NCBI RefSeq assembly: GCF_004348675.1
Contig: NZ_SMKN01000007.1
Coordinates: forward strand, 21,989-85,988
DNA: 64,000 bases
DNA from: Micromonospora sp. KC606
GTDB lineage: Bacteria; Actinomycetota; Actinomycetes; Mycobacteriales; Micromonosporaceae
Reading direction: 5' to 3'
In this document: in pieces, positions 16,442-26,309 of the stretch
Layout: every line of letters begins with the position of its first letter
How positions within the stretch are numbered: position 1 is the first letter of the stretch
Program-made: the position numbers and the translations under genes
Notes under the pieces: model-generated
What the model was told of the DNA's origin: nothing
The model's input: the letters and a program-made list of their open reading frames with translations, nothing else
Database searches by the model: none

Positions 16442-17191
16442 TCAGCCGACCGCGGCCATGACCTCGTCGGACACGTCGAAGTTCGCGTAGACGTTCTGCA
16501 CGTCGTCGCTGTCCTCCAGGACGTCGATCAGCTTGAAGATCTTGCGCGCGCCCTCCTCGTCCAGCGGCACGGTGACGCTGGGGATGAGGGAGGACTCGGC
16601 GGACTCGTACTCGATGCCGGCGTCCTGCAACGCGGTACGGACGGCGATCAGGTCGCCCGGCTCGGAGACCACCTCGTACGCCTCGCCGAGATCGTTGACC
16701 TCCTCGGCGCCGGCGTCCAGGACCGCCATCATCACGTCGTCCTCGGTGGTGCCGGCCTTGGGGACGATCACCACGCCCTTGCGGGAGAACATGTACGACA
16801 CCGAGCCGGCGTCGGCGAACGATCCGCCGTTGCGGGTCAGCGCGGTGCGCACCTCGGTCGCGGCGCGGTTGCGGTTGTCGGTCAGACACTCGATGAGCAG
16901 CGCGACGCCGTTCGGGCCGTACCCCTCGTACATGATGGTCTGGTAGTCGGCGCCGCCGGCCTCCAGGCCGGAGCCCCGCTTGACCGCGCGGTCGATGTTG
17001 TCGTTCGGGACCGAGTTCTTCTTGGCCTTCTGGATGGCGTCGAAGAGGGTCGGGTTACCGGCCGGGTCGCCGCCACCGGTCCGCGCCGCCACCTCGACGT
17101 TCTTGATCAGCTTGGCGAACATCTTGCCGCGCTTGGCGTCGATGACGGCCTTCTTGTGCTTGGTGGTCGCCCACTTTGAGTGGCCGGACAT
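16442..17191 (-). CDS. yebC: YebC/PmpR-family regulator
   Basis: A 249-residue member of the YebC/TACO1 family. The family start is exact ([40 protein letters not shown]), and the middle has [20 protein letters not shown], then [14 protein letters not shown]. Family members bind RNA/ribosomes or DNA and help translation of difficult peptides or regulate genes. The full length matches the family (about 240-250). It follows pdxT by about 290 bp, the same order as in mycobacteria, where ruvC normally comes next; no ruvC is in this window and a terminator follows at once. Confidence 0.97.
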   Translation of the reverse strand: MSGHSKWATTKHKKAVIDAKRGKMFAKLIKNVEVAARTGGGDPAGNPTLFDAIQKAKKNSVPNDNIDRAVKRGSGLEAGGADYQTIMYEGYGPNGVALLIECLTDNRNRAATEVRTALTRNGGSFADAGSVSYMFSRKGVVIVPKAGTTEDDVMMAVLDAGAEEVNDLGEAYEVVSEPGDLIAVRTALQDAGIEYESAESSLIPSVTVPLDEEGARKIFKLIDVLEDSDDVQNVYANFDVSDEVMAAVG

Positions 17192-17458
17192 CTGTTACCT
17201 CCGTCGTTACCCGTCGTCCGCGTCGACCGCACCGCACGCGCCCCACTCCCGCCGGCGCACGCGGTGGGCCGGTCAGCTCTGGCGGAAGCCGTGGCGGGCA
17301 GAAGGCCTGCCGAATCTCGGCAATCCTACCGATGTCCCGCCGACGGCTGTCACGCACCGCACGTGGCCGCCGGGCCCCGGCTGACCGTACCGGGCAGACG
17401 GGACGAATGCCCGGCCGGCAGCCGTACGCCAGAGAGCCGCACGGCGGCGACGGCTTTT

Positions 17459-17500
17459 GCCGCGGCGCGGACCAGATGCTCAGGCCGCGGCGCGGACCAG
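17459..17500. repeat. 17-bp direct repeat across the pdxT stop codon
   Basis: GCCGCGGCGCGGACCAG occurs at 17459-17475 and again at 17484-17500. The second copy encodes the last residues of PdxT and the first copy lies just after its stop. It looks like a small local duplication. Confidence 0.7.
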
Positions 17501-18088
17501 GTCCACGAACCAGCGGTGCAGCCGCAGGTCGCCGGTGAGTTCCGGGTGGAACGAGGTGGCCACCAGGTTGCCCTGCCGGACCGCGACGATCCGGCCGGCG
17601 GCCGGGCCGTCGTCGACCCGGCCGAGCACCTCGACGCCGTCGCCGACCCGCTCCACCCACGGCGCCCGGATGAACACCGCGTGGAACGGCTCCCCCTCGA
17701 CCCCCGCGACGCGCACCGGGGCCTCGAACGAGTCGACCTGCCGGCCGAATGCGTTGCGCCGCACCGTCATCTCGATGCCGGCGAAGCCGCGCTGGTCGGG
17801 CCGGCCGTCCAGAACCTGGGCAGCCAGCATGATCATGCCGGCGCAGGACCCGTAGACCGGCATGCCGCCGGCGATCCGCTTGTCGATCGGCTCGCGCATC
17901 TCGAAGATGTCGGCGAGCTTGCTGATGGTGGTGGACTCCCCGCCGGGAATCACCAGCCCGTCGACCGCGTCCAGCTCCGCCGGCCGACGCACCGGGCGGG
18001 CGTCCGCCCCGGCGCCGGCCAGGGCCGCGACGTGCTCGCGGACGTCACCCTGGAGGGCGAGCACCCCGATGACGGGCGTGTCGCTCAT
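17480..18088 (-). CDS. pdxT: Pyridoxal 5-phosphate synthase glutaminase subunit PdxT
   Basis: A 202-residue class I glutamine amidotransferase that delivers ammonia to PdxS for vitamin B6 synthesis. [17 protein letters not shown] is the family start; the oxyanion motif is [13 protein letters not shown]; the nucleophile is C82 in [12 protein letters not shown]; and the His/Glu pair is in [14 protein letters not shown] 18088 fits the family N-terminus. It lies 88 bp downstream of pdxS on the same strand, so the two are expected to be made together. A 17-bp duplication spans its stop. Confidence 0.97.
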   Translation of the reverse strand: MSDTPVIGVLALQGDVREHVAALAGAGADARPVRRPAELDAVDGLVIPGGESTTISKLADIFEMREPIDKRIAGGMPVYGSCAGMIMLAAQVLDGRPDQRGFAGIEMTVRRNAFGRQVDSFEAPVRVAGVEGEPFHAVFIRAPWVERVGDGVEVLGRVDDGPAAGRIVAVRQGNLVATSFHPELTGDLRLHRWFVDLVRAAA

Positions 18089-18176
18089 CGCGTCGTGACT
18101 CCTTCGTCGTGTCGTCGTCCCGCCACCTGAACCCGGCGGCGGGCGCGGGGCACGCCGGTGACGCGCCCCGCCGGAC

Positions 18177-19094
18177 TCACCAGCCGCGCTCGGCCAGCCG
18201 GTGCGGCTGCGCGATCTCGTCGACGTTGATGCCGACCATCGCCTCACCCAGGCCCCGGGAGACCTTGGCCAGCACGTCCGGGTCGTCGTGGAAGGTGGTG
18301 GCCTTGACGATCGCGGCGGCGCGCTGGGCCGGGTTGCCGGACTTGAAGATGCCGGAGCCGACGAAGACGCCCTCGGCGCCGAGCTGCATCATCATCGCCG
18401 CGTCAGCCGGGGTGGCGATGCCGCCGGCGGTGAACAGCACCACCGGCAGCTTGCCGGTCTCGGCCACCTCCTTGACCAGCTCGTACGGCGCCTGAAGCTC
18501 CTTGGCCGCGACGAACAGCTCGTCGGTCGGCAGCGACTGCAGCCGGCGGATCTCCTGCCGGATGCTGCGCATGTGGGTGGTGGCGTTGGAGACGTCACCG
18601 GTGCCGGCCTCGCCCTTGGAACGGATCATGGCGGCCCCCTCGGTGATCCGGCGCAGCGCCTCGCCGAGGTTGGTCGCGCCGCAGACGAAGGGGACCGTGT
18701 ACGCCCACTTGTCGATGTGGTTGGCGTAGTCGGCGGGGGTCAGCACCTCGGACTCGTCGATGTAGTCGACGCCGAGTGACTGGAGGATCTGCGCCTCGAC
18801 GAAGTGGCCGATGCGCACCTTGGCCATGACCGGGATGGAGACGGCCTCGATGATGCCGTCGATCATGTCCGGGTCGCTCATCCGGGACACGCCGCCCTGC
18901 GCGCGGATGTCGGCGGGCACGCGCTCCAGCGCCATGACGGCGACCGCGCCGGCGTCCTCAGCGATCTTGGCCTGCTCGGGGGTGACCACGTCCATGATCA
19001 CGCCGCCCTTGAGCATCTCGGCCATGCCGCGCTTGACGCGGGCGGTGCCGACGACCGGAGTGGCGCTGTTGTTCGGGGAGGTGGTTTCGGGCAC
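18177..19094 (-). CDS. pdxS: Pyridoxal 5-phosphate synthase lyase subunit PdxS
   Basis: A 305-residue TIM-barrel enzyme that joins ribose 5-phosphate, glyceraldehyde 3-phosphate and ammonia into pyridoxal 5-phosphate. [20 protein letters not shown] opens the barrel; K92 in [15 protein letters not shown] is the conserved catalytic lysine; [15 protein letters not shown] binds phosphate; and [19 protein letters not shown] is the last phosphate loop. The length is normal. The gene precedes pdxT, and no riboswitch-like structure is evident in the 178 bp upstream. Confidence 0.98.
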   Translation of the reverse strand: MPETTSPNNSATPVVGTARVKRGMAEMLKGGVIMDVVTPEQAKIAEDAGAVAVMALERVPADIRAQGGVSRMSDPDMIDGIIEAVSIPVMAKVRIGHFVEAQILQSLGVDYIDESEVLTPADYANHIDKWAYTVPFVCGATNLGEALRRITEGAAMIRSKGEAGTGDVSNATTHMRSIRQEIRRLQSLPTDELFVAAKELQAPYELVKEVAETGKLPVVLFTAGGIATPADAAMMMQLGAEGVFVGSGIFKSGNPAQRAAAIVKATTFHDDPDVLAKVSRGLGEAMVGINVDEIAQPHRLAERGW

Positions 19095-19272
19095 GGGTCA
19101 TCGCTCCTCGGACGTGCTCGGGGGTGGCTACGACTGATGCTACGTCGGGGTCAACGCCGGCCCGACAGCCAATCAGGCCCACGGTGGCCTGCACTGTGGC
19201 CGTCATCACCCGCGCCGCGCAGACCGACCGCGGCGGAACGGTCATCCGGGACGACCAGGCACACCGTGCCCC

Positions 19273-19779
19273 TCACCCCGTGGGCGCCTCGCCGGGAACG
19301 GTGAGGGTGGGGTCGTCGACGTCGAAGTAGCGCGGCCACTCGTGCCCCCGGCCCATCCGCAACAACCGCACCAGCGGCCTGCTGCGGGCAGCCCGGGCGT
19401 CCCGGACCAGATCGGTGTGCACCTGCCGGGCCAGCGCCAGCCGCCGGCTCGCGGCGATCACCGCCTCGCAGGCCGGGTCGGCGGGATCCAGCTCCACCGC
19501 GCGCAACTGCCGGGTGAGGTCGTTCTCGGCGGCCTCGCGCTCCTCCGGGGCGGCATCCAGGGCGATCCGCGCCGCCGCGTACAGCTCGACGCCGTAGCGC
19601 TGCTCCGCCAGCACCGCGGCGGCTGCCGCGCGGCGCAGCAGGTGGGCGTCGAGCGCCCGGGCCGCCGACTCGGCCCGCGCGTGCAGCCGCTGCACCCGGC
19701 CGGCCGTCCAGGCCAGGTACGCGGCGACCAGCGCGACCAGGACCGCGGCGCCCAGCACCCACCACGCCGTCGAGTTCAC
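19273..19779 (-). CDS. Membrane-anchored protein of unknown function
   Basis: About 168 residues from GTG 19779, whose codon overlaps the pimA stop (GTGA). One N-terminal membrane helix (WWVLGAAVLVALVAAYLAWT) is followed by a long Ala/Arg/Glu-rich helical region (RLHARAESAARALDAHLLRR, EEREAAENDLTRQLRAVELD) that probably forms a coiled coil on the inner side. The end is WPRYFDVDDPTLTVPGEAPT. Homologous small proteins sit after pimA in many actinomycetes. The coupling to pimA suggests a role near the membrane in phosphatidylinositol mannoside or envelope assembly, but this is from context only. Confidence 0.8.
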   Translation of the reverse strand: MNSTAWWVLGAAVLVALVAAYLAWTAGRVQRLHARAESAARALDAHLLRRAAAAAVLAEQRYGVELYAAARIALDAAPEEREAAENDLTRQLRAVELDPADPACEAVIAASRRLALARQVHTDLVRDARAARSRPLVRLLRMGRGHEWPRYFDVDDPTLTVPGEAPTG

Positions 19780-20945
19780 ACCGCGCCGCCCAGTCCGGCC
19801 CACTCCTGGTCGATGACCCGGCCGTCGGTTGCCTCGATGGCGGCGGCGTACACCTCCACGACCCGCCGCGCGACCATCGGCCAGTCGTAGTGGGCGACCA
19901 CCTGGTCGCCGCAGGCGGTCAACGCCGCCCGCTGGTCGGCGTCGTCGAGCAGCTCAACCAGGGCGTCCCGCAGCGCCGCCGGATCGCCCGTCGCGAAGAG
20001 CCGGCCGGCCCGCCCCCCGTCCAGCACGCGGCGGAACGCGTCGAGGTCACTGGCGACCACGGTGGTGCCCGCCGCCAGAGCCTCGGTGAGGATCATCCCG
20101 AAGGACTCCCCGCCCGTGTTCGGCGCGACGTACAGGTGCAGGCTGCGCAGCATCCGGGTCTTGTCGGCCTCGGAGACCATGCCGAGGAAGGTGACCCGAT
20201 CGCGCAGCTCGGCCGGGAACCGGCCGAAAAGGTCGTCGGGCTCGCCCGGGCCCGCCACCAGCAGCCGCAGCCCCGGCCGGTACGGCGCCAGCGCCACGAA
20301 CGCGTCCCGCAGGATCGGGAAACCCTTGCGGGGCTCGGTGAACCGGCCGAGAAAACCGATCGTGCCGCCGCTGCCCGGCACGCACTCCCCCGGCCAGCCC
20401 GGCAGCGGCGGCACCCCGGCGAACTTGGCCACGGCCACCCCGTTGGGGATCTCCACCGCACCGCCGTCCATGTGCTCGACCTGCACCTTGCGGGCCAGCG
20501 CGCTGACCGCGATGCGGGCGGTGATGCGCTCCAGCACGATCTGCAGGACGCCCTGCGCTGCGGCCAGCACCCGGGACCGGGTCATCGCGGTGTGGAAGGT
20601 CGCCACCACCGGGCCCCGGGCGGAGAGCACGGCGAGCATCGACAGGCTCAACGTCAGCGGCTCGTGCACGTGCAGCACGTCGAAGTCGCCCCGAGTGATC
20701 CACCGGCGTACCCGGGCGGTGGAGACCGGGCCGAAGGCGATCCGGGCAACCGAGCCGTTGTACGGCAGCGGCACCGCCCGTCCCGCCGACACCACGTACG
20801 GCGGCAGCGGGGAGTCCTCGTCGGCCGGCGCGAGCACACTCACCTCGTGGCCGAGCCCGATCAGCGCCTCGGCGAGATCCATGACATGGTTCTGCACCCC
20901 GCCGGGGACGTCGAAGGAGTACGGGCACACGATGCCGATCCGCAC
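19776..20945 (-). CDS. pimA: Phosphatidylinositol alpha-mannosyltransferase PimA-like (GT4)
   Basis: A 389-residue GT-B glycosyltransferase that adds the first mannose from GDP-mannose to phosphatidylinositol on the cytoplasmic side of the membrane. The N-terminal acceptor domain starts MRIGIVCPYSFDVPGGVQNH, with the glycine loop GGVQ. FDVLHVHEPLTLSLSML is the family substrate-pocket region. The C-terminal domain shows GFLGRFTEPRKGFPILRDAF and the EX7E region GGESFGMILTEALAAGTTVV. It lies in the operon order pgsA-patA-pimA, which is the conserved mycobacterial arrangement. The identification is from motif and context together. Confidence 0.92.
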   Translation of the reverse strand: MRIGIVCPYSFDVPGGVQNHVMDLAEALIGLGHEVSVLAPADEDSPLPPYVVSAGRAVPLPYNGSVARIAFGPVSTARVRRWITRGDFDVLHVHEPLTLSLSMLAVLSARGPVVATFHTAMTRSRVLAAAQGVLQIVLERITARIAVSALARKVQVEHMDGGAVEIPNGVAVAKFAGVPPLPGWPGECVPGSGGTIGFLGRFTEPRKGFPILRDAFVALAPYRPGLRLLVAGPGEPDDLFGRFPAELRDRVTFLGMVSEADKTRMLRSLHLYVAPNTGGESFGMILTEALAAGTTVVASDLDAFRRVLDGGRAGRLFATGDPAALRDALVELLDDADQRAALTACGDQVVAHYDWPMVARRVVEVYAAAIEATDGRVIDQEWAGLGGAV

Positions 20946-21001
20946 GCGTCAACGCCTCTCGTTCACGACTGCGGGGCTCCGCTGCGCTGCGCTCCTCGCG
21001 C

Positions 21002-21955
21002 TCACTGGGCCTTCCCGTCAGGTCTGTCCGGTGGCCGGGCGGGCGGCGACGTCTCGCCGCCCGTGCCCCGCTGGTCCAGCCACATCCGCTGCAACATGTG
21101 CCAGTCTTCCGGATGCCGGGCGATACCCGCCGCCAGACTGTCGGCAATTCGCTGGGTCAGCACGCGGACCCGCTCGTCCAGCGGCGCGGAACCCGGGTCG
21201 GGCAGCGGCAGCGGGCCCTCGATCGAGGCGCACGCGGTGTCCGGCTCGAACCACAGCGAGGCGACGTAGAGCGGAGCGCCGGTGCGGATGGCCAGCAGCG
21301 CCGGGCCCCCCGGCATCCTGGTCCGCCCACCGAAGAAGTCGACCTCGACGCCCCGGGCCGAGAGGTCCCGGTCGGCCAGCAACGGCACCACCGCGCCGGC
21401 GCGCAGCCGGTCCACCAGCACGTCGAAGGCGGGACGCGGGCCGCCGCTGGTCGGCAGGATCTCCATGCCCAGCCCCTGCCGGAAGGCGAGGAACCGCTCG
21501 TAGAGGCCCTCGGGCCGCAGCCGCTCGGCGACGGTGGTGATCGGCCAGCCGGTGGCGGCCACCCAGGCGCCGGCCGCGTCCCAGTTGCCCGCGTGCGGCA
21601 GCGCCACCACCGCGCCCCGACCGGCGGCCACGTCGTCGGCGAGCCGGTCGGTGCCCTCCGGGTCCAGCCGGAACCCGGCGAGGATCTCGTCGCGGGTCAG
21701 CGCGGGCAGCCGGAACGCTTCCATCCAGTACCGGGCGTACGAGCGCAGGCCACGCCGGACCAGGTCGTCCAGCTCGGCCTCGGGCAGCTCCGGGCCGACC
21801 ACCCGGCGCAGGTTGGCGCGCAGTCGGGCCGTACCCCCGCCGCCGGCGCGGTAGGCGCGGTCGGCGCCCGCCCGGAACACCGCGGCCACGACGGACCGGG
21901 GCAACGCGCGGACCAGGCGCCAGCCGGCGACGTAGCCGAGCTCGGTGAGATTCAC
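21002..21955 (-). CDS. patA: Phosphatidylinositol mannoside acyltransferase PatA-like
   Basis: A 317-residue membrane-associated acyltransferase of the lauroyl/HtrB group. The catalytic HX4D motif is HAGNWD in VVALPHAGNWDAAGAWVA. ADRDLSARGVEVDFFGGRTR and the end region HPEDWHMLQRMWLDQRG are also typical. In mycobacteria this enzyme acylates the mannose of phosphatidylinositol mannoside. GTG 21955 overlaps the pgsA stop by 4 nt, which fixes the start. About 56 bp separate it from pimA. Confidence 0.92.
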   Translation of the reverse strand: MNLTELGYVAGWRLVRALPRSVVAAVFRAGADRAYRAGGGGTARLRANLRRVVGPELPEAELDDLVRRGLRSYARYWMEAFRLPALTRDEILAGFRLDPEGTDRLADDVAAGRGAVVALPHAGNWDAAGAWVAATGWPITTVAERLRPEGLYERFLAFRQGLGMEILPTSGGPRPAFDVLVDRLRAGAVVPLLADRDLSARGVEVDFFGGRTRMPGGPALLAIRTGAPLYVASLWFEPDTACASIEGPLPLPDPGSAPLDERVRVLTQRIADSLAAGIARHPEDWHMLQRMWLDQRGTGGETSPPARPPDRPDGKAQ

Positions 21956-22572
21956 TCCTGGCCGACCCGCTGGGCCAGCCGGTACACGTGGACCATCCGC
22001 TGGCCGACCGTGAAGATCGAGACCGCGGCGAGCAGCCAGAGCGCGACCTCCAGGGCCCGGTCGACGCCGAGGCCGGTGAGCAAACCGCCCACCCCGACGA
22101 TGAGCAGCCGTTCGGTGCGCTCGGCGATACCCACGTCGCACGTCATGCCGAGGCCCTCGGCGCGGGCCTTGACGTAGGAGACCAGGCCACCGGCTGCCAG
22201 GCAGAGCAGCGCGGCGGCCACCCCCGAGTGGTTGCCCTCGGTGGCCAGCCAGTACGCGACCGCGCCGAACACGGCGCTGTCGGCGATGCGGTCCATCGAC
22301 GAGTCGAGGAACGCGCCGAACCGGGTGGAGCCACCGCTCATCCGGGCCATCGTCCCGTCGAGCAGGTCGGTGAGCGCGAAGACCGTGACGATCAGGGCAC
22401 CGGCGACCAGCTCACCCCGGGCGCCGAAGCCGAGCGCGCCGACGAGCACACCGACGGTGCCGGTCACGGTGACCACGTTGGGGGACACGCCCACGCGGAG
22501 CAGGCCGCGCGCGACCGGCTCCACGACTCGGGTCATCCCCGCGCGGGCCGTCACTTGGAAGATCTTCGCCAT
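21952..22572 (-). CDS. pgsA: CDP-alcohol phosphatidyltransferase (phosphatidylinositol phosphate synthase)
   Basis: A 206-residue membrane enzyme. The CDP-alcohol phosphotransferase signature is complete: DLLDGTMARMSG followed by FGAFLDSSMDR (DX2DGX2ARX8GX3DX3D). Six membrane helices can be drawn around it. In actinobacteria this enzyme makes phosphatidylinositol phosphate from CDP-diacylglycerol and inositol phosphate, which PimA then uses. ATG 22572 gives the usual N-terminus. It is the first gene of the pgsA-patA-pimA operon and is divergent from the EF-G paralogue, with 251 bp between them. Confidence 0.94.
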   Translation of the reverse strand: MAKIFQVTARAGMTRVVEPVARGLLRVGVSPNVVTVTGTVGVLVGALGFGARGELVAGALIVTVFALTDLLDGTMARMSGGSTRFGAFLDSSMDRIADSAVFGAVAYWLATEGNHSGVAAALLCLAAGGLVSYVKARAEGLGMTCDVGIAERTERLLIVGVGGLLTGLGVDRALEVALWLLAAVSIFTVGQRMVHVYRLAQRVGQE

Positions 22573-22823
22573 GGCGATCCCACGATAACGGCCGGCAGCA
22601 GGCCGCGATACGGCCGGTCGTCCGACCCGCGTGGCACAGGCTTGTGTCGGGTCGGCAACGGGTGTGAGATCGGGTGTGGGGGTGAGCCACCTCACCGACC
22701 GCACCGGCTGAAGATTCGTCGTCGGGCAGAGCACCGGAGGATATCGCCGCGGCGCCCGCCACGGGCCCGTTTCCCGTCGTGCGCGGCGGTCGCCACCAAC
22801 CACCGTGAGGGAGGTGCGCCGCG

Positions 22824-24986
22824 ATGGCGCAGAAGAACCAGGAGAAGGGTGTCACCGGCGGCGCGCCGGTGGTGACCGAGCCCGGCAGGGTTCGCAACGT
22901 GGTGCTCGTGGGGCACTCCGGGGCGGGTAAGACGACCCTGGTCGAGGCGCTGCTGGCGGCCAGCGGCACGATCGGCCGCGCCGGCACGATCACCGACGGC
23001 ACGACGGTCTGCGACCACGATCCGGCGGCGGTCCGCCAGCAGCGCTCGGTGAGCCTGGCCTGCGCCCCGCTGGTCCACTCCGGCGTGAAGGTCAACCTCC
23101 TGGACACCCCGGGATACGGCGACTTCGTCGGCGAGCTGCGCGCCGGCCTGCGCGCCGCCGACGCCGCGCTCTTCGTGGTCTCCGCCGTCGACGGCATGGA
23201 CCTGTCCACCGCCGCCCTGTGGGAGGAGTGTGCGGCGGTCGACATGCCGCGCGCCGTGGCGGTCTCCCGGTTGGACCACCCGCGCGCGGACTTCGACGAG
23301 GCGGTGGCGCTGTGCCAGCGGGTCTTCGGCGACAACGTGCTGCCGCTCCACCTACCGATGCTGGGCGACGACGGCGAGTCGGTGGCCGGCCTGATGGGGC
23401 TGGTCACCCGGCGGGTCTTCGACTACTCCGGGGGCCTGCCCGCCACGGTGCGCGAACCGGACCCGGAGCACCTGCCGGCCATTGTGGAGGCCCGCAACGA
23501 GCTGATCGAGGGGATCATCGCCGAGAGCGAGGACGAGACCCTCATGGACCGCTACCTCGACGGCGAGGAGATCGACACCGAGGTGCTGATCACCGACCTG
23601 GAGAAGGCCGTCGCCCGGGGTCACTTCTACCCGGTGGTGCCGGTCTGCGCCCAGACCGGCGTCGGCCTCGACGTGCTGCTCGACGGCCTGGTCGCCGCCT
23701 TCCCGTCACCGCTGGAGCACCAGCTGCCGCCGGTCACCGGCGTCGACGGCTCCCCGCGCCCGCCACTGGCCTGCGACCCGGACGGCCCGCTGGTCGCCGA
23801 GGTCGTCAAGACCACCGTCGACCGGCACGTCGGCCGGGTCTCCCTGGTCCGGGTCTTCTCCGGCACGCTCCGCCCCGATCAGGTGGTGCACGTCTCGGGG
23901 CACGGCATGGCCGAACGGGGGCACCCCGACCACGACGCCGACGAGCGGGTCGGGCACGTCTACAGCCCGCTCGGGGCGACGCTGCGGGAGGTGCCGGCGG
24001 CCGTCGCGGGCGACATCTGCGCGATCACCAAGTCGGGCAGCGCGGAGACCGGCGACACCTTCTCCGCCAAGGACGATCCGCTGCTGGTCGCCCCGTGGGA
24101 GATGCCCGAACCGCTGCTGCCGGTGGCGGTCGTGGCCCGCAGCCGGGCCGACGAGGACGCCCTGGCCCGCAACCTGGGCCGGCTGGTGGCCGGCGACCCG
24201 ACCCTGCGCCTGGAACGCAACCCGGAGACCCGCCAGCTGGTGCTCTGGTGCATGGGCGAGGCGCACGCCGACGTCGTGCTGGACCGGCTGCGTACCGGCG
24301 GGGTGGAGCTGGACACCGAGCCGGTACGGGTGGCGCTGCGCGAGACCCTCACGGTCGCCGCCACCGGGCACGGCCGGCACGTCAAGCAGTCCGGCGGCCA
24401 CGGCCAGTACGCCGTCTGCGACATCGAGGTGACGCCGCTGTCGCGCGGCGCCGGCTTCGAGTTCGTCGACCGGGTGGTCGGCGGGGCCGTCCCGCACCAG
24501 TACATCCCGTCGGTGGAGAAGGGCGTGCGGGCGCAGATGGAACGCGGCCTGGTCGCCGGTTACCCGCTGGTAGACCTGCGGGTGACCCTCGTCGACGGCA
24601 AGGCGCACAGTGTCGACTCCTCCGACGCGGCCTTCCAGACCGCGGGCGCGCTGGCCCTGCGCGACGCCGCCGAGCGGGGGCAGCCGACGCTGCTGGAGCC
24701 GGTGGACGAGGTGGTCGTCCGGGTGCCCGACGGCTCGGTCGGCGCGGTGCTGGGCGACCTGTCCGGCCGGCGCGGCCGGGTGCTCGGCACCGAACCGGAC
24801 CCGGACACCGAGGGGCGCACCCTGATCCGCGCCGAGGTGCCCGCCACCGAACTGCTCCGCTACGCCATCGAACTGCGCTCGATCACCTCCGGGACCGGCA
24901 CCTTCCGCCGCGCCTTCGTCCGGTACGACCCGATGCCCACCCACCTGGCCGAGCAGATCCGCAAGGAGCACACCACCCGCGCCTGA
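22824..24986 (+). CDS. Elongation factor G-like translational GTPase (EF-G2 type)
   Basis: A 720-residue EF-G paralogue with a good ribosome binding site (GGGAGGT). G1 is GHSGAGKTT (residues 30-38) and G3 is DTPGYGDF. The G4 motif, normally NKxD, is SRLD (148-151), and the switch I motif, normally RGITI, is RSVSL. Domains II to V follow, with GHGRHVKQSGGHGQYAVCDI in domain IV and the EF-G C-terminal domain ending in GTGTFRRAFVRYDPMP. The degenerate G4 suggests altered guanine recognition or slow GTP hydrolysis. Paralogues of this sort exist beside canonical FusA in actinobacteria; their role in translation is not settled. It interrupts the thrS-HIT-pgsA synteny on the opposite strand. Confidence 0.9.
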   Translation: MAQKNQEKGVTGGAPVVTEPGRVRNVVLVGHSGAGKTTLVEALLAASGTIGRAGTITDGTTVCDHDPAAVRQQRSVSLACAPLVHSGVKVNLLDTPGYGDFVGELRAGLRAADAALFVVSAVDGMDLSTAALWEECAAVDMPRAVAVSRLDHPRADFDEAVALCQRVFGDNVLPLHLPMLGDDGESVAGLMGLVTRRVFDYSGGLPATVREPDPEHLPAIVEARNELIEGIIAESEDETLMDRYLDGEEIDTEVLITDLEKAVARGHFYPVVPVCAQTGVGLDVLLDGLVAAFPSPLEHQLPPVTGVDGSPRPPLACDPDGPLVAEVVKTTVDRHVGRVSLVRVFSGTLRPDQVVHVSGHGMAERGHPDHDADERVGHVYSPLGATLREVPAAVAGDICAITKSGSAETGDTFSAKDDPLLVAPWEMPEPLLPVAVVARSRADEDALARNLGRLVAGDPTLRLERNPETRQLVLWCMGEAHADVVLDRLRTGGVELDTEPVRVALRETLTVAATGHGRHVKQSGGHGQYAVCDIEVTPLSRGAGFEFVDRVVGGAVPHQYIPSVEKGVRAQMERGLVAGYPLVDLRVTLVDGKAHSVDSSDAAFQTAGALALRDAAERGQPTLLEPVDEVVVRVPDGSVGAVLGDLSGRRGRVLGTEPDPDTEGRTLIRAEVPATELLRYAIELRSITSGTGTFRRAFVRYDPMPTHLAEQIRKEHTTRA

Positions 24987-25026
24987 CCCGCCGCGGCCGG
25001 TCGACGCCGGGCGTGGGCGACACGAC

Positions 25027-26085
25027 TCACGGGCGGACGGCGGGAACCGGCGGCATCGGCCAGTACGGACGGTCGGCGTCGCGCAGGGCCGCCGCGCGCA
25101 ACCCCGCGAGTTGCCGCTCCACCTCGACGAAGTGGTCCGGGGCGAGCGGGCCGAGCCGCAACGCGGCGGCGTTCTCCTCGACCTGCGCGACGGTCCGGCA
25201 GCCGGGGATCGGGACAGTCCGGCCGCTGCGCGCCCAGAGCCAGCCCAGCGCCCCCTGGGCCAGGGTCCGACCGTCGGCGGTGAGCGCGCCGCGCACCGCC
25301 CTGACCCGGCGCAGCCACTCCGGCGCCGGCCGGCCGCCCCGGAACCACTCCAGCCAGGTCGGGGCAAGGCCGCGCACGTCGTCGCGGGGCAACGTCGACT
25401 CGGTGGTGTACTTGCCGGTGAGCAGCCCCATGCCGAGCGGCCCTCGGTTGACGCTCGCCAGGTCGTGCTTGTCGCAGACCGCCAGCATGGTCGGAGTGTC
25501 CCGGAGCACCGACAGGTCGTGCTGCACGGCGGTGGCGCGCGGCGCCGCCTCGGCGAACGCCCCGGCCCAGTCTGCCCGGTCGGTGCTCCAGCCGTACGAC
25601 CGGATCAGCCCCTCGGTCACCAGGTCCTCACACGTGCCGACCAACGCCTCCACCCGAACCAGCGGCAGATCACCCAGGTGCAGCTGGTACAGGTCGATCC
25701 GGTCGGTGTCCAGCCGGCGCAGCGAGTCGACCACCGCCCGGCGCAGGTACGCCGGTGAGGCGTCCTCACCGGTGGCCTGCCGGCTCCGCTCGTCGAAGGT
25801 GTACCCCCACTTCGTGGCGATCACCGCCTCGTCGCGCCGGCCCGCCAACGCCCAGCCGAGAACTCGCTCGCCGTGCCCGGCCCCGTACGCGTCGGCGGTG
25901 TCGAAAAGCGTCACCCCGAGGTCGAGGGCGCGGCGGACCGCCCGCACCGACTCCTCGTCGTCGACCCGACCCCAGCCCAACGGGCGGGTGCCCTCCGCCC
26001 AGGGGCCGCCGATCGCCCAGCACCCCATGCCGAGCGCGCTGACCTCGATGCCGCTGCGGCCCAACGTCCGCGTCGCAACTGCCAC
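25027..26085 (-). CDS. Aldo/keto reductase
   Basis: A 352-residue NADPH-dependent oxidoreductase. The catalytic tetrad is visible: DTADAYGAGHGERVLG (Asp and Tyr), VIATKWGYTF (Lys) and DLYQLHLGDL (His). The NADPH-binding end is IPGCRTVAQVEENAAAL. GTG 26085 precedes MAVATRTLGRSGIEVSALG, the common family start. Substrate cannot be told from sequence. The gene is transcribed towards the EF-G paralogue (convergent) and is separated from the next minus-strand gene by about 220 bp with no other recognised feature. Confidence 0.93.
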   Translation of the reverse strand: MAVATRTLGRSGIEVSALGMGCWAIGGPWAEGTRPLGWGRVDDEESVRAVRRALDLGVTLFDTADAYGAGHGERVLGWALAGRRDEAVIATKWGYTFDERSRQATGEDASPAYLRRAVVDSLRRLDTDRIDLYQLHLGDLPLVRVEALVGTCEDLVTEGLIRSYGWSTDRADWAGAFAEAAPRATAVQHDLSVLRDTPTMLAVCDKHDLASVNRGPLGMGLLTGKYTTESTLPRDDVRGLAPTWLEWFRGGRPAPEWLRRVRAVRGALTADGRTLAQGALGWLWARSGRTVPIPGCRTVAQVEENAAALRLGPLAPDHFVEVERQLAGLRAAALRDADRPYWPMPPVPAVRP

Positions 26086-26309
26086 CGTCGAATCCTGCCA
26101 TCCTCCGGACCCACAGGGGCAAGAACGTCACCGAGCGTGCAAACGGCCATATGCCACGGTGAGCGGAGAACCCGGGTGATCCAGGCCGCACCCTGACCGG
26201 AGGGCCGGGCGGCGGGGCGACGCCGCCCCACCGCACCCCGGCACCCCCGCCGGGCCGACATGCGCGTCCGTCAGGACCGCGCCGACGGTTCGGCCGCCGG
26301 CGACACAGC

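Noticed and set aside
19095..19272. Riboswitch upstream of pdxS
   Set aside because: No conserved fold recognised; no known B6 riboswitch class applies.
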